This document shows, one piece after another, positions 30,908 through 41,135 of a DNA stretch of 64,000 nucleotides. The number at the start of each line of letters is the position of its first letter. Within the stretch, counting starts at the first letter, position 1. A program made the position numbers and the translations under genes. The stretch covers positions 186,001-250,000 of the forward strand of contig VCMS01000013.1 in assembly GCA_022539475.1 (NCBI GenBank), read 5' to 3'. The notes below the pieces were generated by a model. It was not told the origin of the DNA. It made no database searches and worked only from the letters and a program-made list of their open reading frames with translations. Origin of the DNA: Gracilaria domingensis. Lineage: Eukaryota; Rhodophyta; Florideophyceae; Gracilariales; Gracilariaceae.

Positions 30908-33740
30908 ATGAATCAGAATGAAGGTGCCAAGGAGAACGTAGACAAACATCCAAAAGTGAAGCTTGCCAAAAGAGATAGGTCTATGGAAGACATTCATGAT
31001 TTGTTGTACGAACAATGTTTGGCACAAGGGTCTACAATAGTTCAGCAGACGGTACAAAACTCGACGAGAAACAAAATGGACGACGATCCTTCACTTTTTC
31101 AAAGAGCTTCGGCACGAAAAGTTGACTTTTTGCCAATACAGGAAGAATGGAATTTCGATTCAGCCGGCCATACTCTCGAAGGAAACGTTCCTAATGCCGA
31201 CAACATGTTCCTTTCAAAGACAACTGCAGATCATCATAGCGTGATGCATTCACACTCACCCCAGCAATTGGATGGGACGGAACCAAATGGAACTGGCCTT
31301 CACCTTTTCCCAGGTAACCCAAGAACACATGTTAACACTCAGGACGAATTTACCGTGAATCCTTGTGCAAGACGAATTGATGATATTGGGGCAAGCACTT
31401 CTGTACCCCTGCAGGAGAGGGAGGAACGTATATCTCCTTGTGTGGAAAGCTCCGCACTTCGAGAAGGTCTTGGAGATCAAAGAACAGCTTCTCAGCAACT
31501 TACAAAATCCCTTCATGCTGACGTAAAACAACATCAGCGTCTTCGTATTGACATATTATCTCTTGATGTGGTGGAAAGCCCACTCCAAAAAGATGGCCGG
31601 CATACAATCATCTGCGGACGACTGCCTGACAATCATCCTTATGCAATTGCAGCACGGGGCTTAGGTAGATATTTGATATCAAAACGGTACAGTGGCGTAC
31701 AGATATGTGATTCTGAAGCAGAACGCAGAGAAAACTTTCTGAAGGACTGGAAAGCGTTTCATGAAGAGCTCCTTGGGTTCATACCGAAACTTCCCGTTAT
31801 TGGTGGGGGGGAATTAGATATTTACTCTCTGGTGCACGAAGTTCTACTCCTCGGCGGCGTAATAAACGTCGTGAAGAAGAGAGCTTTCAGGGTTGTCGCA
31901 CAGCAGCTTGAATTGCCAAAGAGCTGTACTAGCGCAGCATCCGTGTTGAAGAACGCATACGAGAAGCTTCTATTCTACTATGAAGAAAAACTAGTTCATA
32001 ATAGAATGCCGCAAGATGTCACCCAAAAACTAGATATGAAACGCATGGCTTTGGAAGAGAAAGAGAAGGAACGTCGAGCCGCTGAAAGGCTTGCCAGAAT
32101 GATAGCATCGAAGAAGAGAAATTCAGACGCATATGACATGCTTATTGACGTTGGTGATTGCACAGATTTGGTAGAAAACGGTTGTTTGGATAGAGAAGAT
32201 CCGAGGTTGAAACGAATCATGCTTGCAGCGTCTGACAGACCGAGAATCACGTTGAGGTACCTCGATCTTATCGTAGACAGTGATGCAGAAGATCTTATGT
32301 TACCAGAGTTGGAAGATACGCCACAAGACGATGGATTGTTTCGCATTGCGCTTCACGACGTCATTCAGATGGATGATCACGAGCAAGGTACGTGAAGCGC
32401 CTCTGTCCTCCTTCAGTGCGGTCGTGAACAATTGTCTGACGTTTCCATCGCGATCAAAATGGCTCGTGCGGGTAGTTGAAAGCGGAGCAGATGTTGTGTT
32501 GTTGGCAATGGCCGAATGTATGAAACTATCTAGCCTGGGATTGGATCCTATGTTTGAAAGGCCAAAGGACTTGGGTTTAGGGAAGGCAATTTGCATCCTA
32601 CCATTCTGCTCTCCAAATATGAAGCAGGCCCTAGGCTTGTTAATCAGTGCAGTAGTCAAGGCCTCCAAAGTGCCGACGTTACTGCAGCTTGCCGACAGGA
32701 ATTCAACCCACGGCTTGATCGATGGCATGTTCTATTTGATCCACCGCTATCTGCGCAACGAAAGCAGCGACCGTGAAGAATATGAAGCAAGCGAAGATGA
32801 TGTTCTAAGCGTGGCATTTTGTGCTTTGAACGTGGTTGAGATACTGTTATGCGAAGAGGAGAATCGCTCTAAAGTGGTAAGCAATTTAGGGTTCCGACAT
32901 GCTGTCGGACGATTTCTTGGATATGAGGATTCTAATCGTGCCTTTGTGATGGTGACGTTAAACATAGTTGCAAAGTGCTGCACGCTCATGATTGATCTAT
33001 TCGCCGAGAGGGATATGGACTTCTTTGTAAGCTCCTTGGTAAAGCGTTTGGAAGTGGCAACAGGACTCGATCCCGAAGGCGATTTAGAAAGTGAATTGGA
33101 GAAGGAAGTGGAGGTTCCGCCTGACTACGAAGTTTCTTCGAAGGTCCTACCGATTCTAGTGACGCTCGCTAGGAAGCTTGGGATCAAAAGCAGGAATTGC
33201 GCGCGCTTAATCGAGCTATGTGTACGTATGCTGCATTGCCAAGAGCGTATTGCTGACAACACTAGTCTCGCGTTGATGGTGCACATAATAGCAGAGCGAT
33301 TTCCAAACATGATTTCAAGCAACAAGGACTTGGTGCGAGGTGTGCTGAAACTGATTCGAGACCCTACGTGTGTGGATATTGCCTCGGAGACTCTAATCGT
33401 GATCAATCGCACATTGCCCGTTCGCGAACTGGTTTTGGAAAGCGGTTTGTTCAGTGGTTGGGAGCAATGCGGCGCGGGCAAGGACGCGCCTTTGACGCAT
33501 CTTGTCGAAACCGTGAGCGATCAAGTGCTTCCGGAGCTGGGTCTGTTCGCGATGGGCGAAAAAGAGAGCGAATTCGCGTTCGGCGCAAACTTTGTGAAAA
33601 GGAGCGCTACGCATTGTGCAGACGAGGGGGCAACGGTGGCGGACGCGATGCTGGGAGGAGATGAACGGGGCGACGAGGAGCGAAGCGTCGATACTCCCAT
33701 GCAGGAAGGTGCCACTGACCTTGTCCAGCTCGAGTCGTAG
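30908..33740 (+). CDS. ARID-domain SWI/SNF-type subunit (ARID2 / Rsc9-like), split across two frames
   Basis: Two overlapping open frames read as one gene. The first, 30908-32395, has a disordered N-terminus, then an ARID (about residues 275-370): LKDWKAFHEELLGFIPKLPV, the ELDIYSLVHEVLLLGGVINV core, and LKNAYEKLLFYYEEKL. ARIDs bind DNA and mark chromatin-remodelling subunits. The second frame (to 33740) continues with helical, armadillo-like sequence (ADVVLLAMAECMKLSSLG and on), as in ARID2/Rsc9. The frames can be joined by an 88-nt GT-AG intron, 32388-32475 (phase 1, donor GTACGT, acceptor GGTAG). A one-base discrepancy at 32387 would also join them, keeping VREAPLSSF...NNCLTFPSR as coding. 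I cannot decide between the two. Confidence 0.72.
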
Positions 33741-34352
33741 CGAGCTACGTTAAACGTGCCTTTGTAAGTTAGTTAGATACCCATGAGCACGCATTGCAGT
33801 ATCTACCAAGGGTACAGTAGATAAAAGTGCAAGTTGCTTCCGCCTCCGCATTTGTTTGTCGGCGTTTACCTTCGGCAAAGCAACTTGATCTGTGATCTGA
33901 GCTGAAATGAATTCAGTGTCTCGGGTGGACACGTGCGCACGTGGCCAAACCTCGGTGCAATTGAGTCAGGCCATGCCTCGTCCCGCGACGCGGCCGCGGC
34001 GCGCACCGATGGGGCTTTTTCCGTTGGTGGCGCCCTTACACCGCACTCGCGCTGATTCCGACACGCCGCGCCATCCCCTCGCCCAACCAGCGCGCGCAAC
34101 GCGCCCCCACCGTGCACCATTTGGCCCAGCCGCGCGCGCGACGCGCTGTAAGCCGGCACGAAAGGCACGCCCGAAGCTGTTAGGCTTCCGCACGCAAACG
34201 AGGCCTGCGCCCGTCATCGTAACCGACGACTCCTTCTTATCCCCTTCTCCAACACTCTCCTCTCTCCCCACCCGCGCGTCAAAACCTGTCGTCACCCTCC
34301 GTCTCCTTCTTTCCGACCACTCTTCGTCACTTTTATCAACCTTTTCTTCAAA
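33741..34352. promoter_or_regulatory. 5' region of the V-ATPase subunit c gene
   Basis: 612 bp. The part 33930-34200 is GC/CpG-rich and open in several frames by composition. The last ~130 bp before the ATG at 34353 are strongly pyrimidine-rich (tccttcttatccccttctcc and similar), as is common in leaders of highly expressed housekeeping genes. Not coding. Confidence 0.45.
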
Positions 34353-34829
34353 ATGCCTTGTGATCCCGCCGCCTCCTTCTTCGGCTTCGCCGGTGCCGCC
34401 TCCGCCCTCATCTTCTCCAACCTGGGCGCCGCATATGGAACAGCAAAGGCCGGCGTTGGAGTCGCCTCCATGGGTGTCATGCGTCCCGAGCTCGTCATGC
34501 GTTGCATCATTCCGGTTGTTATGGCTGGTGTGCTCGGTATCTACGGTCTGATCGTCGCTGTCATCTTGGTCGGTCAGATTGCCGAAACCAATTACCCCTT
34601 CTTCGTCGGCTTCGCCCATCTTGCATCAGGATTGTCAAACGGACTTTCAGGACTTGCTGCGGGGATCTGCATTGGAATTGTTGGCGATGCTGGTGTCAGA
34701 GCCACAGCTCAGCAGCCCAAGCTGTTCGTTGTCATGATTTTGATTCTCATTTTCGCAGAGGCCCTCGCACTATATGGTCTTATTGTTGCTTTGATTCTTG
34801 CTGGAAAGTCTTCGGTTACTACCTGCTAA
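34353..34829 (+). CDS. V-type H+-ATPase proteolipid subunit c
   Basis: 158 residues, exactly the usual size of the V0 ring subunit c (Vma3/ATP6V0C), which carries protons across vacuolar and endosomal membranes. Four membrane helices are visible: [60 protein letters not shown] and [20 protein letters not shown]. Glu136 in helix 4 (IFAEALAL) is the proton-binding carboxylate. The family motif [13 protein letters not shown] lies between helices 3 and 4. Start and stop leave no extra residues. Single exon, long pyrimidine-rich leader. Confidence 0.98.
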   Translation: MPCDPAASFFGFAGAASALIFSNLGAAYGTAKAGVGVASMGVMRPELVMRCIIPVVMAGVLGIYGLIVAVILVGQIAETNYPFFVGFAHLASGLSNGLSGLAAGICIGIVGDAGVRATAQQPKLFVVMILILIFAEALALYGLIVALILAGKSSVTTC

Positions 34830-35336
34830 CTTTTGAATTAATCATGACGCTCAGTTGGATTTCAACCCTCCGACTCGATCAGGGTTGTATTAAAACCCAA
34901 CAGACTTTGTTCCTGTCGTCTCGCGGGTGTCTTTCGTCACTGTCGTCCCCCTACTCGTGATGACTGTAGAGATAGCATGCACGTATTGCATATTCTACAT
35001 GCATGTTCGACAAATGTAGAAGTTGCCCTTCCATTCTCCCTGGCATCTAAGTGACCCCCATAAAAGACCTTTGGCATCTTCATCTGTTTCTCTGCGTTGC
35101 TCCACTCCCCTATCCACTTCAGTTACTCTCAACTATTGCAGTGACACAAGTTGCAGCCATGCTCCTCTAGCTAGCTCAAGAATGTCAACGTATTTAGTAA
35201 ACTGTTATCTGTTGTTGTCGTTGTCTATTTTGGTTTGTCCTATTCAGTTACAGGGTACGATTAGCTACAAAGAAAACAAGCCTCCCGTTAAGCGGGCCAC
35301 ACTATCACTCCTCTTAAACATATAAACATACCTACG
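34830..35336. other. convergent 3' spacer
   Basis: 507 bp between the V-ATPase c and kinase stops. T-rich in places and contains a small palindromic stretch (gcatgcacg...tgcatattctacatgcatg, about 34975-35003). No gene seen. Confidence 0.45.
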
Positions 35337-36692
35337 CTACAACGGTGGCATTCCACGCACCGCTCTGAACACGTTGGCCATTTGGGTCTTCGAACATGCT
35401 TTGTCCAGAAATGGATGCTTCAACAGGTCCTGCACAGAGTAACGTTCATCGCGATCGCGAACGAGGCAACCCCGCACAAAGTCCGCAAACTGCGGGCTCC
35501 AGATGTCAGGTCTCTTGAACCCTTGGATTTGTACACCTTCGCGAATTATCTGCATCGCTTGTGAACTCTCCATTCCAAACAATGGCGGCACCCACTCCGC
35601 GCATTCGATGGAAAGAATGCCAATGGACCACACGTCAGCCCCGTAGTCGTAGAAGCTGCTTCGAACGGTTTCCGGAGCCATCCACCATGCCGTCCCAACC
35701 ACCGTGCGTCGCTTGGGACTCTTAGCAGTGAGCTCGGCAGTATATTCAAAATCACCTAGTTTAACTTCACCATCTGAGGACACAAGCACATTGTCACTCT
35801 TGATGTCCCTGTGCATGCAATGTCGGGAGTGCATTGCCCAGAGGCCTTTCAAAGTTTCTCTCAAGATGTATGCAATGTGGTTCTCGGACAGCAAATACGA
35901 CTTATCTCGCAAGAAATCCAGCACATGGGTCAGACAACCAACATCCATTGCTTCCATAACGATCCACACATCATGTTGATGACCATAGGCACTATAGCAT
36001 TGCACAATGTTCTCGTGCTTTAATGCATGCATGGTTCTGATCTCGTTCTCCAACGCACGTGACTTGGCCGGGGTAGTAGGCGTAACCTTCTTGAGAGCAA
36101 ATTGCTTCCCATCAGACTTGGAACGCGCAAAATAAACACTACCGCTACCTCCTTTTCCGATAGGAACAAAATGGTCGTAATGTGAGGACGGATCGACGTC
36201 AAGATGCATAGGGGGAAGGTCCTGGGAATCGTCCTGACAATCATCGATCTCAGTTATACTAGCACTCTTAGAACGTACAGCATTTGTATGTGGAGGAACA
36301 TTCTCCTCCAACATTCCGTTCAGAGGCGGAAGTGCTCCATCATGAGTAAGATCGCAATCCGCAAGATTTTCAAACTGCAAGGTGACATCGCGAACCGCTC
36401 GACGGTGCAGACGACTCATCGGGGGCTCAGAGGTATTTTCCGGAGATTCAGTGAGGTTCGGAGCGGGCACTGGCTCTACACGAATACTCTCTGCCGCTCG
36501 TGAGGACAGACGCGAGATGTAGCGCGAGTACTGCGCGGAGGCAGCCTCGGCACACGAATGCGGAGGCACGGCAGCACTTTGGTGCGGCGGTGATTCGCAA
36601 CGCGGCGGTACAGCGACATCTGAAGCGGCTTGCACGGCAAACTTTCTCGGGGAAAGAGATTTGAAAACTCGGCGAATGGACTCTGTGTACAT
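35337..36692 (-). CDS. STE20/PAK-like serine/threonine protein kinase with DFE in place of DFG
   Basis: 451 residues: a disordered N-terminus (1-170) and a C-terminal kinase domain (about 174-440). Visible motifs: Gly loop GKGGSGSVY (179-187), catalytic Lys FALKK (201), helix C Glu (ENEIRT, 215-217), HRDIKSDN (294-301), GTAWWMAPE (333-341) and YGADVWSIGILSIECAEW. The lineup MHRDIKSDNVL and VVGTAWWMAPE is characteristic of STE20/PAK kinases. No CRIB motif is seen in the N-terminus, so Rac/Cdc42 control is not indicated. The magnesium motif reads LGDFEYTAE (DFE, 314-316), so the conserved Gly is Glu. The Asp is kept and activity is possible, but the DFG hinge should behave differently. Start at 36692 is the first ATG. 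Confidence 0.9.
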   Translation of the reverse strand: MYTESIRRVFKSLSPRKFAVQAASDVAVPPRCESPPHQSAAVPPHSCAEAASAQYSRYISRLSSRAAESIRVEPVPAPNLTESPENTSEPPMSRLHRRAVRDVTLQFENLADCDLTHDGALPPLNGMLEENVPPHTNAVRSKSASITEIDDCQDDSQDLPPMHLDVDPSSHYDHFVPIGKGGSGSVYFARSKSDGKQFALKKVTPTTPAKSRALENEIRTMHALKHENIVQCYSAYGHQHDVWIVMEAMDVGCLTHVLDFLRDKSYLLSENHIAYILRETLKGLWAMHSRHCMHRDIKSDNVLVSSDGEVKLGDFEYTAELTAKSPKRRTVVGTAWWMAPETVRSSFYDYGADVWSIGILSIECAEWVPPLFGMESSQAMQIIREGVQIQGFKRPDIWSPQFADFVRGCLVRDRDERYSVQDLLKHPFLDKACSKTQMANVFRAVRGMPPL

Positions 36693-37658
36693 GGTGTAGG
36701 AGAGTTAGTCAGGGGTTGATGTGGAGGTTAGGCGGGGCCAGCAGGGGAAGGTGGTGAAGAGTAGGCGGTCGGTATATAGCGGCCATGATGGTGAACATGT
36801 AGTACGTGGTGGACAAGGGCTCCGGGGTAGCACTCGAAGGGTCGGTGCGCTCGGTGCAAGCGACGCTTGGCGCCGTGCGCAAGTGACGTGCTCTACGGCT
36901 GACTTGGATGTCTGTTGATGGCGATCCATGCCGGCGACTGGCTTGCTTGGCGGCTCTAAATTCGTCGAGCACTGGAAAAGCGCCGAAAAGGCGCAAAACC
37001 AGCCCGTTTTCGGGTCTATGGCGCGTTGCCTCCGAGCCGACACGTGCGCCGGTTTGGCTCGCCTGACGACGTTTCGTAACAGCGCCAAGTCATTTGCGCA
37101 CTTCCATCCGTCAAGATCCGATGCAGAGCTGCGCGGAAGCGTGTAGCACTTCTTGCGGGACCGATGCGCAACCTTGAGGAGGACAATCGTTAAGGTCTCT
37201 GCTAGGATTCCTACAGAAAGGCCCCAGTCTCCAGGGGCCGGCGTGCTGTCTCGAGCTTTACGTATAAAGTTGATAATCGCGCTTCGTTGACAGCTTCGTT
37301 TGCATCGCCCCGCGTGGTAGACTCTCCTGAGTGATGACTCTCCATCGCTGCTCACATCGCACCTGGACTCTTTCAAACACACGAGTTACCCTTGTCTACT
37401 CCCATCCCGTTGCGCAGCACACGGATTGGGCAACAGTTTTGCCTGTATCCGTCGAAGCCATGATTGCAAACGTGACTATGCCTCTTGGCATTATATAGCA
37501 TGAATCTCAGCGGTGGTCATATCGCTTGAGACGTCTTGCCCCCCAAGCTATACGCGTATCCCAAAACTACTCGCGCGACTTAGCCCATCACCCACTTCGT
37601 CCACTATCACAGGCTGCCATATGGATTGAGATATCCAGATGCGAACCTAGAAAGCCAG
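36693..37658. other. 5' region of the kinase gene, no further gene
   Basis: 966 bp. A 225-codon minus-strand frame (36705-37382) lies immediately upstream of the kinase but has no recognisable motif and ordinary non-coding composition. I read the stretch as promoter/5' UTR of the kinase plus the 3' end of mL54. Confidence 0.4.
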
Positions 37659-38083
37659 CTAGACAACCTGACCTCCCTTTCGTCTGGCATTGTTTATCTT
37701 GATTCTGTCCCTGTTTTGTAGACGGAACAATCGTTTCATTCTGCTTTCCGGCATACCTTCAAACACCCGATCATACCCCCCCTCGTCGAATAGCGTACTC
37801 GCCTCTCGAAGAAGCTCCTCCTTGGTTGGTTCTGGATCGTGAAGGCTCCAAAGCCAATCCGGGTACTTGTTGTCTTCCTGTAATTGGGTCAGCTTTCGTA
37901 CACTTGATATCACCATCGGTAGTTTGATACACTTACCATTTCTTGCGGCGCTTTATCCGGGTCTTTGTAAATGTTCATGCGATCAAACCCCTCTTGAACG
38001 TAGCGAACTTGCGACTTCATGCACAACTTGCTTCGAAGTACACTTTGCATTAGGAGCCGTTTTGATACTTGCAGAGCTTGCAT
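37659..38083 (-). CDS. mitochondrial large-subunit ribosomal protein mL54, two exons
   Basis: Exon 1 is 38083-37937 and exon 2 is 37877-37659, separated by a 59-nt intron (37878-37936) with donor GTAAGTG and acceptor AATTACAG, phase 0. The spliced product is about 121 residues: a basic N-terminal presequence-like part (MQALQVSKRLLMQSVLRSKL), then the mL54 hallmark EDNKYPDWLWSLHDPEPTKE and the basic C-terminus MKRLFRLQNRDRIKINNARR. mL54 (yeast MRPL37, human MRPL54) is a small mitoribosome protein, and YP(D/E)WL is its best-conserved motif. An upstream in-frame ATG at 38164 would add 27 residues. This is one of very few clear introns in the window. Confidence 0.7.
37878..37936 (-). other. 59-nt spliceosomal intron in mL54
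   Basis: GT-AG intron with consensus donor GTAAGTG and acceptor TTACAG. It joins two open frames in phase 0, and both sides of the join fit the family. Its size is a useful reference for other candidate introns in this genome. Confidence 0.7.
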
Positions 38084-38834
38084 GGTGGTTTCGATGCGAA
38101 GAAGACGTCGTTGATAATGTTGTGCCGCTGCCTGAAAACTTCGAACACAAAGCTCGCACCACAATTGCGCTGAGCCGGCCGGCTCCAGGAATCAGAAACC
38201 AACCTGTAAGATAAGACTCAAGTCTTAGAAACTAACTAGCTCATGAAGATCTGATTATTCTGAAGAGTTCAAAGGCCATATGGTCATTTTGTAGTCCAAA
38301 GTGACCATAAAGACAAGTGGTTTTCTGGTTTCGATCCATTTTCCGAAAATGGCTTTGGCACTGGTGCATCCCGCTGCCTGCGCATCATGCATGATGATGC
38401 CCCGAATCGGGGCCCCCGATGTGCCCGAACGACCAACAGCCCGAAGGGCTGCCGAGCAATACCCTTGGTACCAGATTCGATCATTGAGGTCATCTCGTAC
38501 CACCTCATGTATGATTTGTGCTTCTTGTTACTTCGGAAGCGCTCAGTTTCGATATCTCGGTTCTTGCTCATGGTATCCATCATTGAAACAAAAAGGCGTC
38601 CCGTTTCGTCAACAAATACCCTATTCGGTACATGAAGCACAGAGAGGTACAACAAACAAAGATGGGGTTTGATTTCTTTTATAATGGCTTCTGTTGTAAT
38701 TGCCCAAGGGTAATCAGTTAAAAGTTTGAGAAACGAATCATATCTACAAATGGTATATACAAATGAACAAACGAAATGTGCTTCAGTATCTTGAAACGGA
38801 TTAATCACACGCCATTCAAAACTATATTTAGTAG
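38084..38834. other. intergenic region with one unexplained open frame
   Basis: 751 bp between DNAJC21 and mL54, both on minus. A 184-codon minus-strand frame (38838-38284) begins against the DNAJC21 stop and reads protein-like in part (VPNRVFVDETGRLFVSMMD), but I recognise no family and no start context. The overlapping plus frame is also open, so this may be chance. Confidence 0.3.
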
Positions 38835-40388
38835 TCAACGTCGACGCTCAACGTGCAGGGCGTGACCCATGGTATTCACGTGCTTCATGAGCTTCGTTCT
38901 TGACGGAAATTCTTCTGCACAAACGTTGCATTTGTGCACAGTTGCTGCTGCCTTCTTTTTCTCTTCTCTCAACTTTCGCTTCTCTTTCTTAGACAGCACG
39001 CGCTGCTTCGATTCCGGTTTTCCTTCACACGACTCTTTCTCTCCCTCATTCGGCCCACTGGGTTCACTTTCATCCTCTTGGCCTTCATCTACATACTGTT
39101 CTTCCAACACAGCGCTCGTTTGCATTTTAGCCTTACGTTTGCGCTTCTTCTTCGACTTTGAGGTCTGTGCATCGAAAGGAGGAGAATGAATGTCTCCGCT
39201 TGGCTCGGATATATGCTGATCATCACCAGCATCTACACCGCTCATTGCCAAGTAGTCCTCCTCTTCTTTCAAAACTTGTCGCTTCATTTTGGTCATGGCA
39301 GTTTTATGTTTCTTTGAGCGTTCATGATCCGCCTTTTGGGCCAATGTTCGGAACGCCTTCTTGCACGCGACGCAGTACAAATCTTCGAGAACCGCTTCCT
39401 CCTCGCTCGAGAACTGCTCCTCGTCTTCCACAGCAGAATCGTCTTCTTCTTGTTCATCTTGAGTATCACTTTCAGATTCCTGGTCACTTGTTCCTCTAGC
39501 CTTTCTCCTTTGCTGTCGACGTTCGATTTTTTCATCTAGAGCAATACCCGCCAATATCTCATCAAGTGCGTCGGCGTCCTCCTCAAGAACAGCCTCTCTG
39601 GCCTCTCTCACGCGTTGGGCCTCATCCCTTCTCTCTTCTTTCTCAATTGTTTCTCTCTCCTTTCTTGCTTTCTCTCTTGCTTCCCGTTCCCTCTCTTCCT
39701 GTTCTCGTCGTTTTATGACTCTAGGGTCTCGCTTTTTGACAAATTTGACAAGCTCTCGAACATCATTGTTGAATTCCTTCTTAAACTTGGCTCTCTGTCG
39801 TTTGTTTTCCTTCTCCATGGCTCTCCGGTACTCTCTATTTGGAGCATCAGCCAGATTCCATTTATCCGCGAAGGCAAACGACTTTGACGAAGAAAACGGC
39901 TCCCATTCTTGATAAAACTCACGCACCTCCTCCCAGGGCGTGTCTGCGCTGCCGAAGCTGGGTGCAGGCCTGGCTTTTTCTTTCTCCGATGCAGCAGTTT
40001 CCTCCTTCCACAACTGTTCAAAGAGCGTTTGAAACACGTCATAGAAGCCACCGTCGCCCTCATAACCTTTCCACGCTGAGCTGCTGAAGTACGCAAACAG
40101 GTTCACTTCTGTGGCACTCGAGGCCTGAGTCTCCTCCGAGTTGGGGTCTTTCCCTCGCAAAATTTGGTCGCGGTGAGCATCATACCAAGCGCGCTCGTGT
40201 GGATCTGATAAGACGCCATAGGCGTGTTGGATTTGTTTGAATGCTTCTTCTGCTTGCTCCTGACGGTCTGGATTCTTGTCTGGGTGGTGTGCCAGGGCCT
40301 GCAGTCTGTACGCTTTCTTGATTTCACTTTCCGTTGCTGTGACTGGGATCTGTAAGGTCTCGTAAAGGCATTTTGTCGGTGGAGCCAT
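38835..40388 (-). CDS. J-domain co-chaperone DNAJC21 / Jjj1 (pre-60S export-factor recycling)
   Basis: 517 residues. Jjj1/DNAJC21 stimulates Hsp70 to release the shuttling factor Arx1/PA2G4 from cytoplasmic pre-60S particles. The J domain is at the N-terminus (about 6-70): CLYETLQIPVTATESEIKKA, HHPDKNPD with the catalytic HPD, and AYGVLSDPHERAWYD. Then comes the family-typical WDVF-like region (WEEVREFYQEWEPFSSSKSF), a long charged helix, and two C2H2 zinc fingers: LYCVACKKAFRTLAQKADHE and HKCNVCAEEFPSRTKLMKHV with the closing His. I start at 40388 (MAPPTKCLYETL), where homology begins; the ATG at 40448 adds 20 unlike residues. Divergent from the oxidoreductase at 41136. Confidence 0.94.
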   Translation of the reverse strand: MAPPTKCLYETLQIPVTATESEIKKAYRLQALAHHPDKNPDRQEQAEEAFKQIQHAYGVLSDPHERAWYDAHRDQILRGKDPNSEETQASSATEVNLFAYFSSSAWKGYEGDGGFYDVFQTLFEQLWKEETAASEKEKARPAPSFGSADTPWEEVREFYQEWEPFSSSKSFAFADKWNLADAPNREYRRAMEKENKRQRAKFKKEFNNDVRELVKFVKKRDPRVIKRREQEEREREAREKARKERETIEKEERRDEAQRVREAREAVLEEDADALDEILAGIALDEKIERRQQRRKARGTSDQESESDTQDEQEEDDSAVEDEEQFSSEEEAVLEDLYCVACKKAFRTLAQKADHERSKKHKTAMTKMKRQVLKEEEDYLAMSGVDAGDDQHISEPSGDIHSPPFDAQTSKSKKKRKRKAKMQTSAVLEEQYVDEGQEDESEPSGPNEGEKESCEGKPESKQRVLSKKEKRKLREEKKKAAATVHKCNVCAEEFPSRTKLMKHVNTMGHALHVERRR

Positions 40389-41135
40389 GTTGGAGCAGGG
40401 ATTCTGAAAACAAACTTCTCGAATAAACTCTCCTTCGGAATGGGGCAAAATTCGTGCTCGGAACTCGTTTGCCGAGGAAGCCGACGCCGTGTTTGGCGGG
40501 AGAGGTTGAATACTCTGAGCAACATTCGATCATCCTCGCAGGCCAGCAACTGCGGTGGCACCGCTTCACGCGTACGAGACACCGGTGCATCCGCATGACG
40601 AGGTGATCCGGTGTCTGGTACGCGTGACCGCATGCCCAATTGTGAAGTGTGGAAAGTTATTGGCTCATCTCGCCAACGGGCAACCCAGTGGGAAGGTGAC
40701 AAGTGGGGCCTCGTATTTTTCTCGAATGCGATTCGCGATCCATACGAAGTTCACTCCGAGGCTGGGAATCCCAGCTCACAATTGTGCTTGGGTATTGCAC
40801 TCCCTCATCATCACCACACAACCTCAGCACCGCCTTCGGCAGGAGAATGAGACTCAATGCCATGTGTTCCCCCGAATCGCCTTCACTTCTGATGACATAA
40901 ACGGTATCTAAAGAGACCCAGGGTGCAGTGGTGTACAGGCACTGTGATCTGTGGCGAATAGCGCGAACTGCATCGTGATAAGAAGCCCCAACTCACATCC
41001 AATCTTCGTCGAGCGATAGCATCCGTACCGCGTACCGTGCTCCCCAGCTACATATTCATCAACACATACTCTTCCGGAGTCTATACCCACGCTCGCACTC
41101 ACTGCCGTTCAAGCATTCCGTCGTATTCTCGCGTC
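40389..41135. promoter_or_regulatory. divergent region, DNAJC21 / pKIWI502-like oxidoreductase
   Basis: 747 bp with no gene. Contains ccggtg-centred repeats (40577-40624: accggtgcatccgcatgacg, gatccggtgtctgg). Serves two divergent genes. Confidence 0.4.

Noticed and set aside
32388-32416. 29-nt GT...AG intron (gtacgtgaagcg...ccttcag) in the ARID gene
   Set aside because: Too short for a spliceosomal intron and does not restore the reading frame.
33907-34619. Open frames of ~215 codons on both strands before and across the V-ATPase c gene
   Set aside because: Shadow frames of a pyrimidine-rich leader and of subunit c itself.
36705-37382. 225-codon minus-strand open frame upstream of the STE20-like kinase
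   Set aside because: No motif, Arg/Ser/Pro-rich composition like the rest of the promoter, and no continuation into a family.
38284-38838. 184-codon minus-strand open frame between DNAJC21 and mL54
   Set aside because: Reads protein-like in part (VFVDETGRLFVSMMD) but matches no family I know and starts against the stop of DNAJC21. The opposite strand is open too. Left as uncertain intergenic sequence.
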